Shown: positions 50,927 through 60,855 of the stretch, in pieces
Numbering within the stretch: position 1 is the stretch's first letter
How the letters are laid out: the number at the start of each line of letters is the position of its first letter
Assembly: GCF_000425945.1 (NCBI RefSeq)
Contig: NZ_KE384480.1
Span: 838,599 to 902,598, forward strand
Direction of reading: 5' to 3'
Origin: Candidatus Solirubrobacter pratensis
GTDB taxonomy: Bacteria; Actinomycetota; Thermoleophilia; Solirubrobacterales; Solirubrobacteraceae
DNA length: 64,000 nucleotides
Position numbers and translations under genes: made by a program
Notes under the pieces: generated by a model
Told to the model about the DNA's origin: nothing
Database searches by the model: none
The model's input: only the letters and a program-made list of their open reading frames with translations

Positions 50927-53595
50927 TGCTCGAGCCCCTGATCGCCGTCGTCGCCGTGCTCGCGACGACCGGCGTCCTGGTGCTGCTGCGCCGGCTCCGC
51001 CGGCTGCGCGCGTCCGAGCGGCTGTACCGGACGATCGTCGAGCGGGCGCCCGACGTCTCGATCCTGATGGTCGACCGCGATCTGCGCTTCCGGCTGGTCG
51101 AGGGCTCCGCGCTCGAGCACGATGGCCGGCGCCGCGAGGAGCTGGTGGGCAAGCTCGTCACCGACGTCTTCCCGGCGGATCGCGCCGAGGAGTTCAGCGT
51201 GCCCGTCCGCGCGGCGCTGCGCGGCGAGACCACGCACGTGGCGTGGAATGGGACGCGCGGCCACGCGCACTACGCGCTGCTGTTCGGGCCCTTCGACGAG
51301 CCCGGGCAGGGCATCACGCATGCGATCTGCATCGTGCGCGACGTGACGGCCAAGCTCGACGCGACGCGCGAGCTCGACGAGCAGCGCGGCTTCCTCGCCT
51401 CGCTGCTCGAATGGCTCTCGGGCACCGTCTACGTCTGCGACGCCGACGGCCGGCTGCTGCGGTTCGGCGACGGCCGGCTCGGCTTCGACACCGACATGCA
51501 CCCGCTCGAATGGGCCGGCGCGTTCGGCCTCATGCACCCCGACGGGACGCCGATGGGCCCGCACGAGGCGCCGCTGCTGCGCGCACTGCGCGGCGAGGGC
51601 ATCGACGGCGTGGAGATCCTGGTCGACGGCCCGCGCGGGCGCGCCGCGCTGCTGTGCAGCGGCGGCCCGGTGCACTCGCCGGACGGGCGCCTGCTCGGCG
51701 CCGTGGTGACCGCCACCGACCTGACGGGGCGGCGCGAGACCGAGGAGCTGCTGCGCGTCAGCGAGGAGCGCCACCGGCGCGTCGTCGAGAGCATGACCGA
51801 CTGCGTGTTCGAGACCGACGAGCGCGGGCGCTGGACGTACCTCAACGCGGCCTGGACCGCCGCCACGGGCTACGCCGTCGCCGAGACGCTCGGCCGCCCG
51901 GCGGTCGAGTACGTCCACGCCGACGACCGGGCCTGCCATCTGGGCGCGTTCCAGCCGCTGCTGCGCGGCGAGCAGGGCGCGGTCCAGCTCTCGCACCGCT
52001 TCGTGACGCGCGAGGGCGCGATCCGCTGGGCCGAGGTGCGCGCGTCGGCGATCTCCGGCTGGGACGGCCTGCCAACAGGCTTCGTGGGCGTCATGCGCGA
52101 CGTCACCGACGAGCAGCGCACGCGCCAGCACGCCGCCGCCGAGCAGGCCGTGGTGCGGCTGCTGGGCGACGCGCACAGCCTGCACGAGGCGGCGCCGCGG
52201 CTGCTCGAGGTGCTGTGCCGCGACCTCGAATGGGACACCGCCGAGCTGTGGCAGATGGGCGACGACGAGCGCCTGCGGCGGACCGCCGAGTGGACCCGGC
52301 CCGGGCTCGACCTCGGCGCGTTCCGCCGCGCCGGCGGCGAGCAGAGCTTCGAGGTCGGCGACGGGCTGCCGGGCCAGGCATGGATGTCGCGCGAGCCGCT
52401 GTGGTGCACCGACCTGCAGACCGACGGGGGCTTGACGCGGGCGCGCGAGGCGGACGCCCTCGAGCTGCGCTCGGGCGTCGCGCTGCCGCTGCGCGCCGAC
52501 GGCGCGCCGGTCGGCGTCGTCCAGCTCTTCTCGCGCCTGCACCGCGACCCGGAGTCCGGGTTGCTGCGGCCGTTCGAGACGATCGGCGCGCACATCGGCC
52601 AGTTCATGCACCGCCGCGAGGCCGAGCGGCGCGCCGCCGAGCAGGCCGCGGACCTGGCGGCGATCTCCGGCGTCGCGCACGACCTCGCCGCCCAGAACGA
52701 CATGTACGCCGCGCGCACGACGCTCGTGCGAGCCGTGCGCCAGGTGACGGGCGCGTCCTGCGTGATCCTGTGGGAGCTGGCGGGCGAGGAGCTGGAGGTG
52801 ACGGCGGCCGACGGCGCCGCCGTTCGCGGCATGACCCTGCCGCTCGACGCGTCGACGGTCACCGCGGCGGTCTTCAGCACGGGCGAGCCGGCGTTCGCGG
52901 GCGACCTCCACGCCGACCGGCGCATCACGCCGCGCTGGCGCGAGATCAGCGGCGCCGGCTCGAGCGCGTGGATCCCCGTGCACGGCGACGGGCGCATCCA
53001 CGGCGTGCTCGCCGTCGGCTGGCCCGAGACGCGCGAGTCGCTGTCCGCGCGCGAGGCGGAGCTGCTGCGGCTGCTGGCCGCCGAGGCGGCGGTCACGATC
53101 CACCGCACGGCGCTGCTCGGGAGCCTGGAGGCGACGGCGCGGACCGATCCGCTGACCGGCCTGCCGAACCGGCGCGTGTGGGACGAGGACCTCGAGCGCG
53201 AGCTCGCGCGCGCCCGTCGCCACGGCGGCAGCCTGTGCCTGGCGATGCTCGACCTCGACCGCTTCAAGGCGTTCAACGACGACAACGGCCATCAGGCCGG
53301 CGATCGCCTGCTCGCCGCGGCGGCCGCCGCGTGGCGCCCGATGCTGCGCGCGACCGACACGCTCGCGCGCTACGGCGGCGAGGAGTTCGCGGTGCTGCTG
53401 CCGCACAGCGATCACGAGGCGGCGCGGACGGTCGTCGAGCGGCTGCTGCTCAGCGTGCCGCTCGGCCAGACGGCGTCGGCGGGGATCGCCGTGTGGGACG
53501 GCGCGGAGACGGCCGAGCAGCTGCTCGCGCGCGCCGACTCGGCGCTCTATTCCGCCAAAGGCGCCGGTCGCGCCCGCGCGGTCACCGCCGTCTGA
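50926..53595 (+). CDS. PAS/GAF-linked diguanylate cyclase
   Basis: An 889-residue protein from an ATG overlapping the kinase stop (TGATG). A short membrane-like helix comes first (LIAVVAVLATTGVLVLLRR). Several PAS-type domains follow (about 25-140, 145-260, 275-400; for example DEQRGFLASLLEWLSG, GRWTYLNAAWTAATGY), then two GAF-like domains (about 405-560 and 580-715). The GGDEF domain ends the protein: DPLTGLPNRRVWDED, LDLDRFKAFNDDNGHQAGD and GGEEF at 817-821. RATD five residues before it is a likely inhibitory I-site. It makes cyclic di-GMP, and is translated with the hybrid kinase that may control it. Confidence 0.92.
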   Translation: MLEPLIAVVAVLATTGVLVLLRRLRRLRASERLYRTIVERAPDVSILMVDRDLRFRLVEGSALEHDGRRREELVGKLVTDVFPADRAEEFSVPVRAALRGETTHVAWNGTRGHAHYALLFGPFDEPGQGITHAICIVRDVTAKLDATRELDEQRGFLASLLEWLSGTVYVCDADGRLLRFGDGRLGFDTDMHPLEWAGAFGLMHPDGTPMGPHEAPLLRALRGEGIDGVEILVDGPRGRAALLCSGGPVHSPDGRLLGAVVTATDLTGRRETEELLRVSEERHRRVVESMTDCVFETDERGRWTYLNAAWTAATGYAVAETLGRPAVEYVHADDRACHLGAFQPLLRGEQGAVQLSHRFVTREGAIRWAEVRASAISGWDGLPTGFVGVMRDVTDEQRTRQHAAAEQAVVRLLGDAHSLHEAAPRLLEVLCRDLEWDTAELWQMGDDERLRRTAEWTRPGLDLGAFRRAGGEQSFEVGDGLPGQAWMSREPLWCTDLQTDGGLTRAREADALELRSGVALPLRADGAPVGVVQLFSRLHRDPESGLLRPFETIGAHIGQFMHRREAERRAAEQAADLAAISGVAHDLAAQNDMYAARTTLVRAVRQVTGASCVILWELAGEELEVTAADGAAVRGMTLPLDASTVTAAVFSTGEPAFAGDLHADRRITPRWREISGAGSSAWIPVHGDGRIHGVLAVGWPETRESLSAREAELLRLLAAEAAVTIHRTALLGSLEATARTDPLTGLPNRRVWDEDLERELARARRHGGSLCLAMLDLDRFKAFNDDNGHQAGDRLLAAAAAAWRPMLRATDTLARYGGEEFAVLLPHSDHEAARTVVERLLLSVPLGQTASAGIAVWDGAETAEQLLARADSALYSAKGAGRARAVTAV

Positions 53596-53802
53596 GCGGG
53601 TTCTCCGCCCGGGCCGATGAGTTTCGGCCGGGCCTGCGGTCTTATGGGTGTGACGTTCTACGGCCCGACCCAGGCGATCACCCTCGAGGACCTTCCCCGG
53701 TTCCTGCCCTGGTCCTCCGCGCGCTTCGCGCGCGGCGTTCAGGGGGTCGATTCGGGGTCATCCCGGGATGAAGCGCCGGCCCGCGCGGAGCAGCCTGGGG
53801 CC

Positions 53803-54432
53803 GTGGCTTCTTCGACCTCCCTCGCGCTGGAGGCGGCGCGCCTGCACGGCGAGGAACGCCGGCGGCTCGAGCGCGACCTCCACGACGGCGCGCAGCAGCG
53901 GCTCGTCTCGCTCTCGGTCCAGCTGAGCCGGCTCGCGCTGCGGCTGGCGCCGGGCTCGGACGAGGCCGAGCTGCTGGAGGCGGCGCAGTCGGAGCTGCGC
54001 GCGTCGCTCGCCGAGCTGCGCGACCTCGCGCACGGGCTGCACCCCTCGGTGCTGACCGACTACGGGCTCGAAGCCGCGCTGCACGCGCTCTGCACGCGCG
54101 CCCCGGCGCCGGTGCGGCTCGTCTTCGACGTCGCCCGCGCGGTGCCGGCGCCGGTCGAGGTCGCCGCCTACTACCTCGTCTGCGAGGCCCTCACGAACGT
54201 CGCCAAGTACGCGCACGCCGCGTGCGCGTCGGTGCTCGTCGAGGTGGCCGACGGCGCGCTGGTGATATCGGTCGCCGATGACGGCGTCGGCGGCGCCTCG
54301 ATGGCCGCGGGGTCGGGCCTGCGCGGCCTGGGCGAGCGGCTGGCGGTGCTCGGCGGCACGCTCGCGATCGAATCGCCGGCGGGCGAGGGGACCGCGCTGC
54401 GCGCCCGGATCCCGCTGTGCGTCGGGCTTTGA
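53803..54432 (+). CDS. NarL-type sensor histidine kinase (soluble)
   Basis: A 209-residue kinase from a GTG at 53803. The HisKA_3 box is RLERDLHDGAQQRLVSLSVQ with the phospho-His. HATPase follows: EALTNVAKYAHAA (N box), VADDGVGGASM (G1) and GLGERLAVLGGTLAIES (G2). The same frame is open upstream to an ATG at 53617. That 62-codon extension is Gly/Arg/Ser-rich with GC-rich palindromes and is probably non-coding. No response regulator is adjacent, so it is an orphan, perhaps feeding the receivers encoded upstream. Confidence 0.82.
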   Translation: MASSTSLALEAARLHGEERRRLERDLHDGAQQRLVSLSVQLSRLALRLAPGSDEAELLEAAQSELRASLAELRDLAHGLHPSVLTDYGLEAALHALCTRAPAPVRLVFDVARAVPAPVEVAAYYLVCEALTNVAKYAHAACASVLVEVADGALVISVADDGVGGASMAAGSGLRGLGERLAVLGGTLAIESPAGEGTALRARIPLCVGL

Positions 54433-54478
54433 CCCGCATCGTCGTCGGGTGGCAGGGGCGCGCGGGTATCGTCGACTT

Positions 54479-54904
54479 GTGCGCTTTCTGCTGAACCTCA
54501 TCTGGCTCGTCTTCGGCGGCCTCTGGCTCGCCCTCGGCTATGCGGTGGTGGCGCTCGTGATGTTCATCCTGATCATCACGATCCCATTCGGCATCGCGTC
54601 GGCGCGGATCGCGCTGTTCTGCCTGTGGCCGTTCGGGCGGACGCTCGTGCGGCGGCCGGGCGCGGGCGCCGGCTCGCTGATCGGCAACGTGATCTGGATC
54701 ATCCTCGCCGGGTGGTGGCTGGCGCTCGGGCACGTGGTCACCGGCGTCGCGATGTGCATCACCATCATCGGCATCCCGCTCGGGCTGGCGAACTTCAAGC
54801 TGATCCCGGTCTCGCTCACGCCGTTCGGGCGCGAGATCGTGGACATCGATCAGGCGCGGCGGCTGGGGCTCGCCGGCGGGTCGGTAGTCCCCGCGGGCAA
54901 ATAG
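54479..54904 (+). CDS. YccF-family inner-membrane protein
   Basis: A 141-residue protein from a GTG start. Two similar halves, each with two transmembrane helices (LNLIWLVFGGLWLALGYAVV; ALVMFILIITIPFGIASARI; GNVIWIILAGWWLALGHVVT; MCITIIGIPLGLANFKLIPV), match the YccF/DUF307 domain. The end is short and charged. The function of the family is unknown. Confidence 0.85.
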   Translation: MRFLLNLIWLVFGGLWLALGYAVVALVMFILIITIPFGIASARIALFCLWPFGRTLVRRPGAGAGSLIGNVIWIILAGWWLALGHVVTGVAMCITIIGIPLGLANFKLIPVSLTPFGREIVDIDQARRLGLAGGSVVPAGK

Positions 54905-54942
54905 GACCGAAACTGCCCGCAATCCCGGATAGCTTTGCCGCC

Positions 54943-55416
54943 ATGCCCGTCACCGACTTCAACTTCCTGCCCGGCACCTGGCACGTGGCCAACCGCCGGC
55001 TCGTCAACCTCCTCGATCCCGGCTGCGCCGAGTGGGAGGAGTTCGAGGCGACCTCGGAGGCGCGGGCGATGCTCGACGGCTTCGGCAACGTCGACCACTT
55101 CCGCACCGCCGGCTACGAGGGGTTCTCGCTGCGGCTCTACGACCCGGAGGCGGACCTGTGGCGCATCTGGTGGTCATCCACCGGCCGGCCCGGGCGGCTG
55201 GACCCGCCCGTCGAGGGGCGCTTCAGCGCACCGGACCGCGCGCGCTTCGAGTGCGAGGACGTGCTCGACGGCGTGCCGATCCTGATGCGCTTCGACTGGT
55301 CGGAGATCACCGAAGCGTCCGCGCGCTGGGAGCAGTCGTTCTCGTTCGACGACGGCGCGACCTACACGCCGAACTGGGTGATGCTCTTGACGCGGGTCAG
55401 CGCTCCGTCCGCGTGA
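54943..55416 (+). CDS. Lipocalin-like hypothetical protein (DUF1579-like)
   Basis: A 157-residue soluble protein with FNFLPGTWHVANRRL at the start, AEWEEFEATSEARAMLDGFG, GYEGFSLRLYDPEADLWRIW, PILMRFDWSEITEASARWEQ and a conserved-looking end NWVMLLTRV. The strand-rich plan and the W and G positions resemble DUF1579-type barrel proteins that bind small ligands. The role is unknown. It follows the YccF gene by 38 bases. Confidence 0.65.
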   Translation: MPVTDFNFLPGTWHVANRRLVNLLDPGCAEWEEFEATSEARAMLDGFGNVDHFRTAGYEGFSLRLYDPEADLWRIWWSSTGRPGRLDPPVEGRFSAPDRARFECEDVLDGVPILMRFDWSEITEASARWEQSFSFDDGATYTPNWVMLLTRVSAPSA

Positions 55417-55478
55417 CGCCGCGGCCGGGCCGCCGGCATCCGCGTGCGGGCGTCGTCGAGGCCGATCAGCGCGCAGGC

Positions 55479-56012
55479 TCAGCCGCGGAGCCGGTAGAGG
55501 ACGTGCCGGCGGAGCGCGTGTCCCGCCGGCACGTTCGGATGGTCGAAGTCGTCGGCGGGGTCGTGCGTCATGCCGAGCCGCTCCATCACCGCGCGTGAGG
55601 GCGCGTTGGCGGTGGCGGTGAAGGAGACGAGCTCGCCGGCCGCCAGCGTGTCGAGCCCGAAGGCCGCGGCCGCGCGCGCCGCCTCGGTCGCGTAGCCGCG
55701 GCCCCAGACGCCGCGCGCGAGGCGCCAGCCGACCTCGATCGCCGGCGTGAAGTGGGCGTCGAACGCGGGGCGCGAGAGCCCGGTGAAGCCGATGAACTCG
55801 CCGCCGTCGCGCAGCTCGAGCGCCCACAGGCCCCAGCCTTCCTGGGCGAAGGCGCTCTCGATCCGGTCGGCGAGCGCGTCGCTCTGCTCGCGTGTGAGCG
55901 GCGCGGGGAAGTGGCGCATCACCTCGGCGTCCGCGTTCAGCGCCGCGAAGGGCTCCCGGTCGGCGGCGCGCCAAGGGCGCAGCAGCAGGCGCTCGGTGCG
56001 CAGCTCGGTCAC
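55479..56012 (-). CDS. GNAT acetyltransferase
   Basis: A 177-residue RimJ/RimL-type N-acetyltransferase from a GTG at 56012 (TELRTERLLLRPWRAADREP). The acetyl-CoA loop is WRLARGVWGRGYATEAARAA, with the R/Q-x-x-G-x-G pattern. The final SRAVMERLGMTHDPADDFDH is typical of the subgroup. It is divergent from the oxidoreductase at 56036, 24 bases apart. The open frame continues upstream but into non-protein-like sequence. Confidence 0.88.
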   Translation of the reverse strand: MTELRTERLLLRPWRAADREPFAALNADAEVMRHFPAPLTREQSDALADRIESAFAQEGWGLWALELRDGGEFIGFTGLSRPAFDAHFTPAIEVGWRLARGVWGRGYATEAARAAAAFGLDTLAAGELVSFTATANAPSRAVMERLGMTHDPADDFDHPNVPAGHALRRHVLYRLRG

Positions 56013-56035
56013 GGCGCCACGGTACCGTGCGGGAG

Positions 56036-57043
56036 ATGGCGGTGATCGTGGTCGGCGCGGGCATCTCGGGCCTCGCGGCGGCCTACGAGCTGACGCGGCG
56101 CGGGGCGGAGGTGATCGTCCTCGAGCGCGGCGACGCCGGCGGCGAGCAGTCGTTCGGGCTCGGCCGCATCTTCCGCGTCGCGCACGGGCAGGCGCGGCTG
56201 TGCGCGCTCGCGCTGGAGGCCGCGGCCGGGTGGCGCCGCTGGGAGGCGGAGCTGGGCGCCGGGCGGCTGCTGGGCGATGAGGGCCTCGTGGTCGCGAGCC
56301 CGCGGGACGGGATCGCCGCGGCGATGGCCGAGGCGGGGGCGGAGCGCCTCGAGCTCGACGCGCGCGAGATCGGGGAGCGGATCCCATTCTGCGCTCAGGC
56401 GTGGGAGGGCGGACTGCTCGATCCGGCCGCCGGCAGCCTGCGGATCCGGCGGGCGCTGCAGGCGCTCGCCGCGCGGGTGGATGTGCGGCGCGCGGAGGTC
56501 GTCTCAGCCGGCGCGGGCGGGACGGTGACGCTCGCCGACGGGTCCGAGCTGCGCGGCGATGCGGTGCTGATCTGCGCCGGGACGGCGACGCCCGCGCTCG
56601 CGGGGACGGCGGGCATCGAGCTCGGCGTGCGCTTCTCGCACCACGTCCGGCTCACGTACGAGGCGCCCGCCCCGGCCGCCTGCCTGATCTCGCCCGAGGG
56701 CTACGGGGTGCCGCTCGGGAGCACGGGCCGGTGGGCGTTCGGCCTGCACGACGGCGACCTTCAGATCGCGGACGAGGACGCGTTCGCCGCCGCGGTCCGC
56801 GAGCGCCACGCGCGCACGGTGCCGGCGCTGTTCCCGGGCCTCTCGGAGCCCGTCGCGGAGGTCCGCTGCGTCAACGTCCACGCGCCCTGGCTCGACGCCG
56901 GCGGCGACGGCTGGCGCGCCGCCCGCAACGGCCGCGCGATCGCATTCACGGGCGGCAACCTGATGAAGTTCGGGCCGCTGCTCGGCGACCGCCTCGCGCG
57001 CACCGCGCTCGGCGCCGAGGTGCATCCCGACCTCACACGCTGA
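56036..57043 (+). CDS. FAD-dependent oxidoreductase (DAO family)
   Basis: A 335-residue flavoprotein. The dinucleotide fold is IVVGAGISGLAAAYELTRRG with a following acidic residue (VLERGD). SFGLGRIFRVAHG is the motif after the first fold, and FTGGNLMKFGPLLGD near the C-terminus binds the FAD, as in sarcosine-oxidase-like enzymes. It probably oxidises an amine or N-methyl amino acid; the substrate is not readable. A GTG nine bases upstream (56027) is an alternative start. The last 11 bases overlap the convergent gene at 57033. Confidence 0.85.
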   Translation: MAVIVVGAGISGLAAAYELTRRGAEVIVLERGDAGGEQSFGLGRIFRVAHGQARLCALALEAAAGWRRWEAELGAGRLLGDEGLVVASPRDGIAAAMAEAGAERLELDAREIGERIPFCAQAWEGGLLDPAAGSLRIRRALQALAARVDVRRAEVVSAGAGGTVTLADGSELRGDAVLICAGTATPALAGTAGIELGVRFSHHVRLTYEAPAPAACLISPEGYGVPLGSTGRWAFGLHDGDLQIADEDAFAAAVRERHARTVPALFPGLSEPVAEVRCVNVHAPWLDAGGDGWRAARNGRAIAFTGGNLMKFGPLLGDRLARTALGAEVHPDLTR

Positions 57044-57449
57044 CGTGCGCGTCGCGCTCGATCGTGGAGGCGACCATCTCCGAGTCCAGGTACGCGCGGA
57101 CCTCGACGATCGCATTGCGCTCGAACCGGCAGACCCAGCAGTAGCGGTTGCGGAACGCCGCGCCCTCGTTGGTCGTCGAGGTCGACAGCAGCTCCGCGAT
57201 CGCCGTGTCGCCGTCGACGTACAGGTGCTGCACCTCCAGCCGCACGCCGCCGTCGAGCACCCCGGACAGCCGCTGGAACGTGGATTCGAGGAAGTCCTGC
57301 TTGCTGTGGTAGCGCCCGGCGAGCGGGTGGGTCCCCTCGACCGTCCAGTCGACGTCGTCGGCGACGCGATCCCAGAACTCGGGTTGTGTCTCCGGGCTCT
57401 GGAGCTTTCCGAACAGCGCCCGGCGATCCTCTCGGATGTTGTCGGTCAT
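57033..57449 (-). CDS. SnoaL/NTF2-like protein
   Basis: A 138-residue protein from the ATG at 57449. The cone-shaped fold is suggested by an N-terminal helix (DRRALFGKLQSPETQPEFWD), VADDVDWTVEGTHPLAGRYH and KQDFLESTFQRLSG, then strands (VRLEVQHLYVDGDTAIAELL; FRNRYCWVCRFERNAIVEVR). This order matches SnoaL-like/NTF2 ketosteroid-isomerase relatives. Substrate and role are unknown. The frame is open upstream, but that part is Arg/Ser-rich. Confidence 0.82.
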   Translation of the reverse strand: MTDNIREDRRALFGKLQSPETQPEFWDRVADDVDWTVEGTHPLAGRYHSKQDFLESTFQRLSGVLDGGVRLEVQHLYVDGDTAIAELLSTSTTNEGAAFRNRYCWVCRFERNAIVEVRAYLDSEMVASTIERDAHVSV

Positions 57450-57680
57450 TCCGCATGGTGACCGCGACCGTCGCTCGATTCCCAAGCGCCGCGAGCGGAA
57501 GCATCCACCAACGGGCGACGAGGCCCCGAGGCTAGGCTCCACCGCCTGTCCTCACGCGGACAGGGCCGCGGCGCTGGATCCTCGTCAAGGCGCGCGACGA
57601 GCACGCGCGGCCCGGCTCGGTGGCAGCAGGTGGCGGACCAGAGCGGCGGGCCGCTCGGACCATGACCTCGGCACTTGAGG

Positions 57681-57694
57681 CGAACGTATGTTCG
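57681..57694. promoter_or_regulatory. LexA (SOS) box
   Basis: CGAACGTATGTTCG, matching CGAAC-N4-GTTCG perfectly. It lies 17 bases before the ATG at 57711, so it should control that gene and possibly greA downstream. Confidence 0.78.
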
Positions 57695-57710
57695 TGTAGG
57701 CTGAGCGTCC

Positions 57711-57950
57711 ATGGAGCCCGCGACGCACCGCATCACCATCCTCGCCCCGCAACCCCCGACCGTGTGGCAGCGGCTGGAGCGGATACTGGCCGACAGCGGC
57801 AGCCCGCCGATCGGCATGACCCGCTCGGCGTCGACGCTGACGTTCACGTGCGACACCGGCGACTTCATGCTCCGAGCCCGCGTCGCCGACGCCCTGATGA
57901 CCGTCTGCGATCACGGCGAATGGCGTCGCTGCTTCGCGCCGGAGGACTAG
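57711..57950 (+). CDS. Small protein under a LexA box
   Basis: A 79-residue protein: MEPATHRITILAPQPPTVWQ, RLERILADSGSPPIGMTRSA, STLTFTCDTGDFMLRARVAD and ALMTVCDHGEWRRCFAPED. It has a ferredoxin-like strand-helix-strand look and three cysteines. Family unknown. The LexA box just upstream predicts DNA-damage induction. The stop is one base before the greA GTG, so the two are probably cotranscribed. Confidence 0.65.
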   Translation: MEPATHRITILAPQPPTVWQRLERILADSGSPPIGMTRSASTLTFTCDTGDFMLRARVADALMTVCDHGEWRRCFAPED

Positions 57951-57951
57951 A

Positions 57952-58428
57952 GTGTTCGGCTTGAGCGACCCAGTTGTCATGACCGCAGAGGGGCTCGCCG
58001 CCCTGCAGGCCGAGCTCGAGCAGCTCGAGACGGTGGCGCGCCGTGAGATCGCCGAGCGCATCAAGACCGCCCGCGAATGGGGCGACCTGAAGGAGAACTC
58101 GGAGTACCACGACGCCAAGAACGACCAGGCGCACCTCGAGACGAAGATCCTCCGGATCCGCGAGCAGCTGCTCGCCGCCGAGGTGCGCGAGGTCGAGACG
58201 CAGACGGACGTCGTCGGGTTCGGCAGCAAGGTCGAGGTCGAGGACACCGGCTCGGGTCGCAAGCAGAGCTACACGCTCGTGTCCGCCCCCGAGGCCGCGC
58301 CCGCCGAGGGCAAGCTCTCGATCGACTCCCCGGTCGGGAAGGCGCTCGTCGGCGCCCGCGTGGGGGACGAGCGGACGCTCGACACGCCTCGCGGCGTTCG
58401 CACGCTCAAGATCGTCGCGATCGGCTAG
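57952..58428 (+). CDS. greA: Transcription elongation factor GreA
   Basis: A 158-residue GreA/GreB-type factor that rescues backtracked RNA polymerase. The N-terminal coiled-coil finger (ALQAELEQLETVARREIAER) bears the acidic tip region (WGDLKENSEYHDAKNDQAHL). The C-terminal FKBP-like globule includes YTLVSAPEAAPAEGKLSIDS and SPVGKALVGARVGDERTL. GGAGGA five bases before the GTG at 57952 decides the start. It lies one base after the LexA-box gene, an unusual link between greA and a presumed SOS gene. Confidence 0.94.
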   Translation: MFGLSDPVVMTAEGLAALQAELEQLETVARREIAERIKTAREWGDLKENSEYHDAKNDQAHLETKILRIREQLLAAEVREVETQTDVVGFGSKVEVEDTGSGRKQSYTLVSAPEAAPAEGKLSIDSPVGKALVGARVGDERTLDTPRGVRTLKIVAIG

Positions 58429-58758
58429 GCGCGCGCGCGGAGGGTCCGCGGCTCGCGGGCCGGCCGGCGGGATCGGCGAGCTGCGCGGGTACGGGATGCG
58501 GGTCTTTCTCGCGCGGCGGCCTGACGGTCACGTTCGATCACCGGCGCGGTCGCTTCGCGCGCGATCGATCATCGCCGCGCACATGGCACCCGGGGTGCCT
58601 ACGAAGCTTCGAACTATTCGAAGTTTCGTCGTGCACCCCTCGCCACGGCCGCCCGAATCGATCACGCGGCCTCGCGAACCGGGCAGGCAAGTTGACCCAC
58701 TCCCTTACCCGCGCAGTTCGCCGGCCGCGGGAAGCCGCGACGCGGAGACCGCGCGCGA
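58429..58758. other. Intergenic region between convergent genes with two dyads
   Basis: 330 bases. GGCACCCGGGGTGCC at about 58585-58599 is directly followed by a 13-bp near-perfect inverted repeat (58601-58629). No protein-like frame is seen. Confidence 0.45.
58601..58629. repeat. 13-bp inverted repeat
   Basis: ACGAAGCTTCGAA, CTA, then TTCGAAGTTTCGT: arms with a single mismatch. It is visibly A+T-rich against its surroundings. Genes on both sides end toward it, so it could be a two-way terminator or a regulator site without an adjacent regulator. Confidence 0.65.
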
Positions 58759-59841
58759 TCACCGCGACGAGCCGACGAACCGCCTCACCGACTCCGCCAG
58801 CACCTCGGTCTGCTCGAGCGCGGGGAAGTGCCCGCCCCGCTGAGGCGCCTCCCAGCGCTCGACGTCGAACACGCGCTCCACGACGGCGCGGGGCACGTGG
58901 ACGAGCTCCTTCGGGAAGTCGAGGTAGGTCAGCGGCGCGGCGATCCGGCCGCCCGCGGCGACCACGTCGTCCAGCACCCACTCGCGCTGGGACAGCCGCG
59001 CGTAGTACGGCCAGAACGAGGCGCCGATCGTGCCCGTCACCCAATAGATCGTGATCATCGTCAGCACGTCGTCGGGATCGAGCGAGGCGTCGGTCCAGAC
59101 CTCGAACTTCTCGGCCAGCCAGCCGGCCAGCCCGGCGGGCGAGTCGCTCAGTCCGTAGGCGAGCGTCTGGGGCCGCGTGCCCTGGATCTGGATGTACGCG
59201 CCCTCCTCGCGCGACCAGCGGCGCAGCGCCTCGCGCGACTCGGCTTCCGAGTCCGGCCAGGTCTCCGGCCGCCGCAGCGGCATCATGTACAGGTGCAGCC
59301 CGGCGACGGCCTCGGGGTGCGCGTACGTGAGCCGGACCGCGATGCTCGCGCCCCAGTCGCCGCCGACCACGAGGTAGCGCTCGTGCCCGAGCACCTCGGT
59401 CATCAGCGTGTGGATCGCCTCGGCGCAGTCGACCACGCCGAAGCGCCGCTGCCCCGGGGCGAACGAGAACCCGTAGCCCGGCAGCGACGGCACGACGACA
59501 CGGGCGTCCGATCGCAGCGCCGGGATCAGCTCGTGGAACTCCCACACCGTGCTCGGCCAGCCGTGCAGCAGCAGGACCGGCACGCCCTCGCCCTCGGCGA
59601 TGAAGTGCAGGTCGATGCCGCTCACCGGCGCGGTGAACTGGGCGAACGAGTTCAGGACCGCCTCCTGCGCGCGCCAGTCGAAGCCGTCGCGCCAGCGCTC
59701 CACGAGCCCGCGGACGTGGTCGACCGGGGCGCCCTGCTCCCACCCGGCGCCGGGCGGGGCGTCGGGCCAGCGCGTCGCGGCCAGCCGGCGCGCCAGGTCG
59801 TCGAGGACGTCGTCGCCCACGTGCACCGAGAAGTCCCTCAC
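58759..59841 (-). CDS. Epoxide hydrolase family protein
   Basis: A 360-residue alpha/beta hydrolase with the epoxide-hydrolase N-terminal domain (about residues 1-95, DDVLDDLARRLAATRWPDAP). LLLHGWPSTVWEFHELIPAL is the oxyanion region. The nucleophile is Asp in LVVGGDWGASIAVRL and the base His in PQRGGHFPALEQTE. Its GTG start at 59841 is the only plausible one before the frame becomes non-protein-like. It opens epoxides to diols in the family; the substrate here is unknown. The neighbouring exporter genes are divergent. Confidence 0.9.
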   Translation of the reverse strand: MRDFSVHVGDDVLDDLARRLAATRWPDAPPGAGWEQGAPVDHVRGLVERWRDGFDWRAQEAVLNSFAQFTAPVSGIDLHFIAEGEGVPVLLLHGWPSTVWEFHELIPALRSDARVVVPSLPGYGFSFAPGQRRFGVVDCAEAIHTLMTEVLGHERYLVVGGDWGASIAVRLTYAHPEAVAGLHLYMMPLRRPETWPDSEAESREALRRWSREEGAYIQIQGTRPQTLAYGLSDSPAGLAGWLAEKFEVWTDASLDPDDVLTMITIYWVTGTIGASFWPYYARLSQREWVLDDVVAAGGRIAAPLTYLDFPKELVHVPRAVVERVFDVERWEAPQRGGHFPALEQTEVLAESVRRFVGSSR

Positions 59842-59907
59842 ACGCCGGAACCATACGTGTGAGCGATCTGCGCGCGGGCTGTGAGGGGCGATCCCGATGC
59901 TGGCGCC

Positions 59908-60851
<944 letters not shown>

Positions 60852-60855
<4 letters not shown>

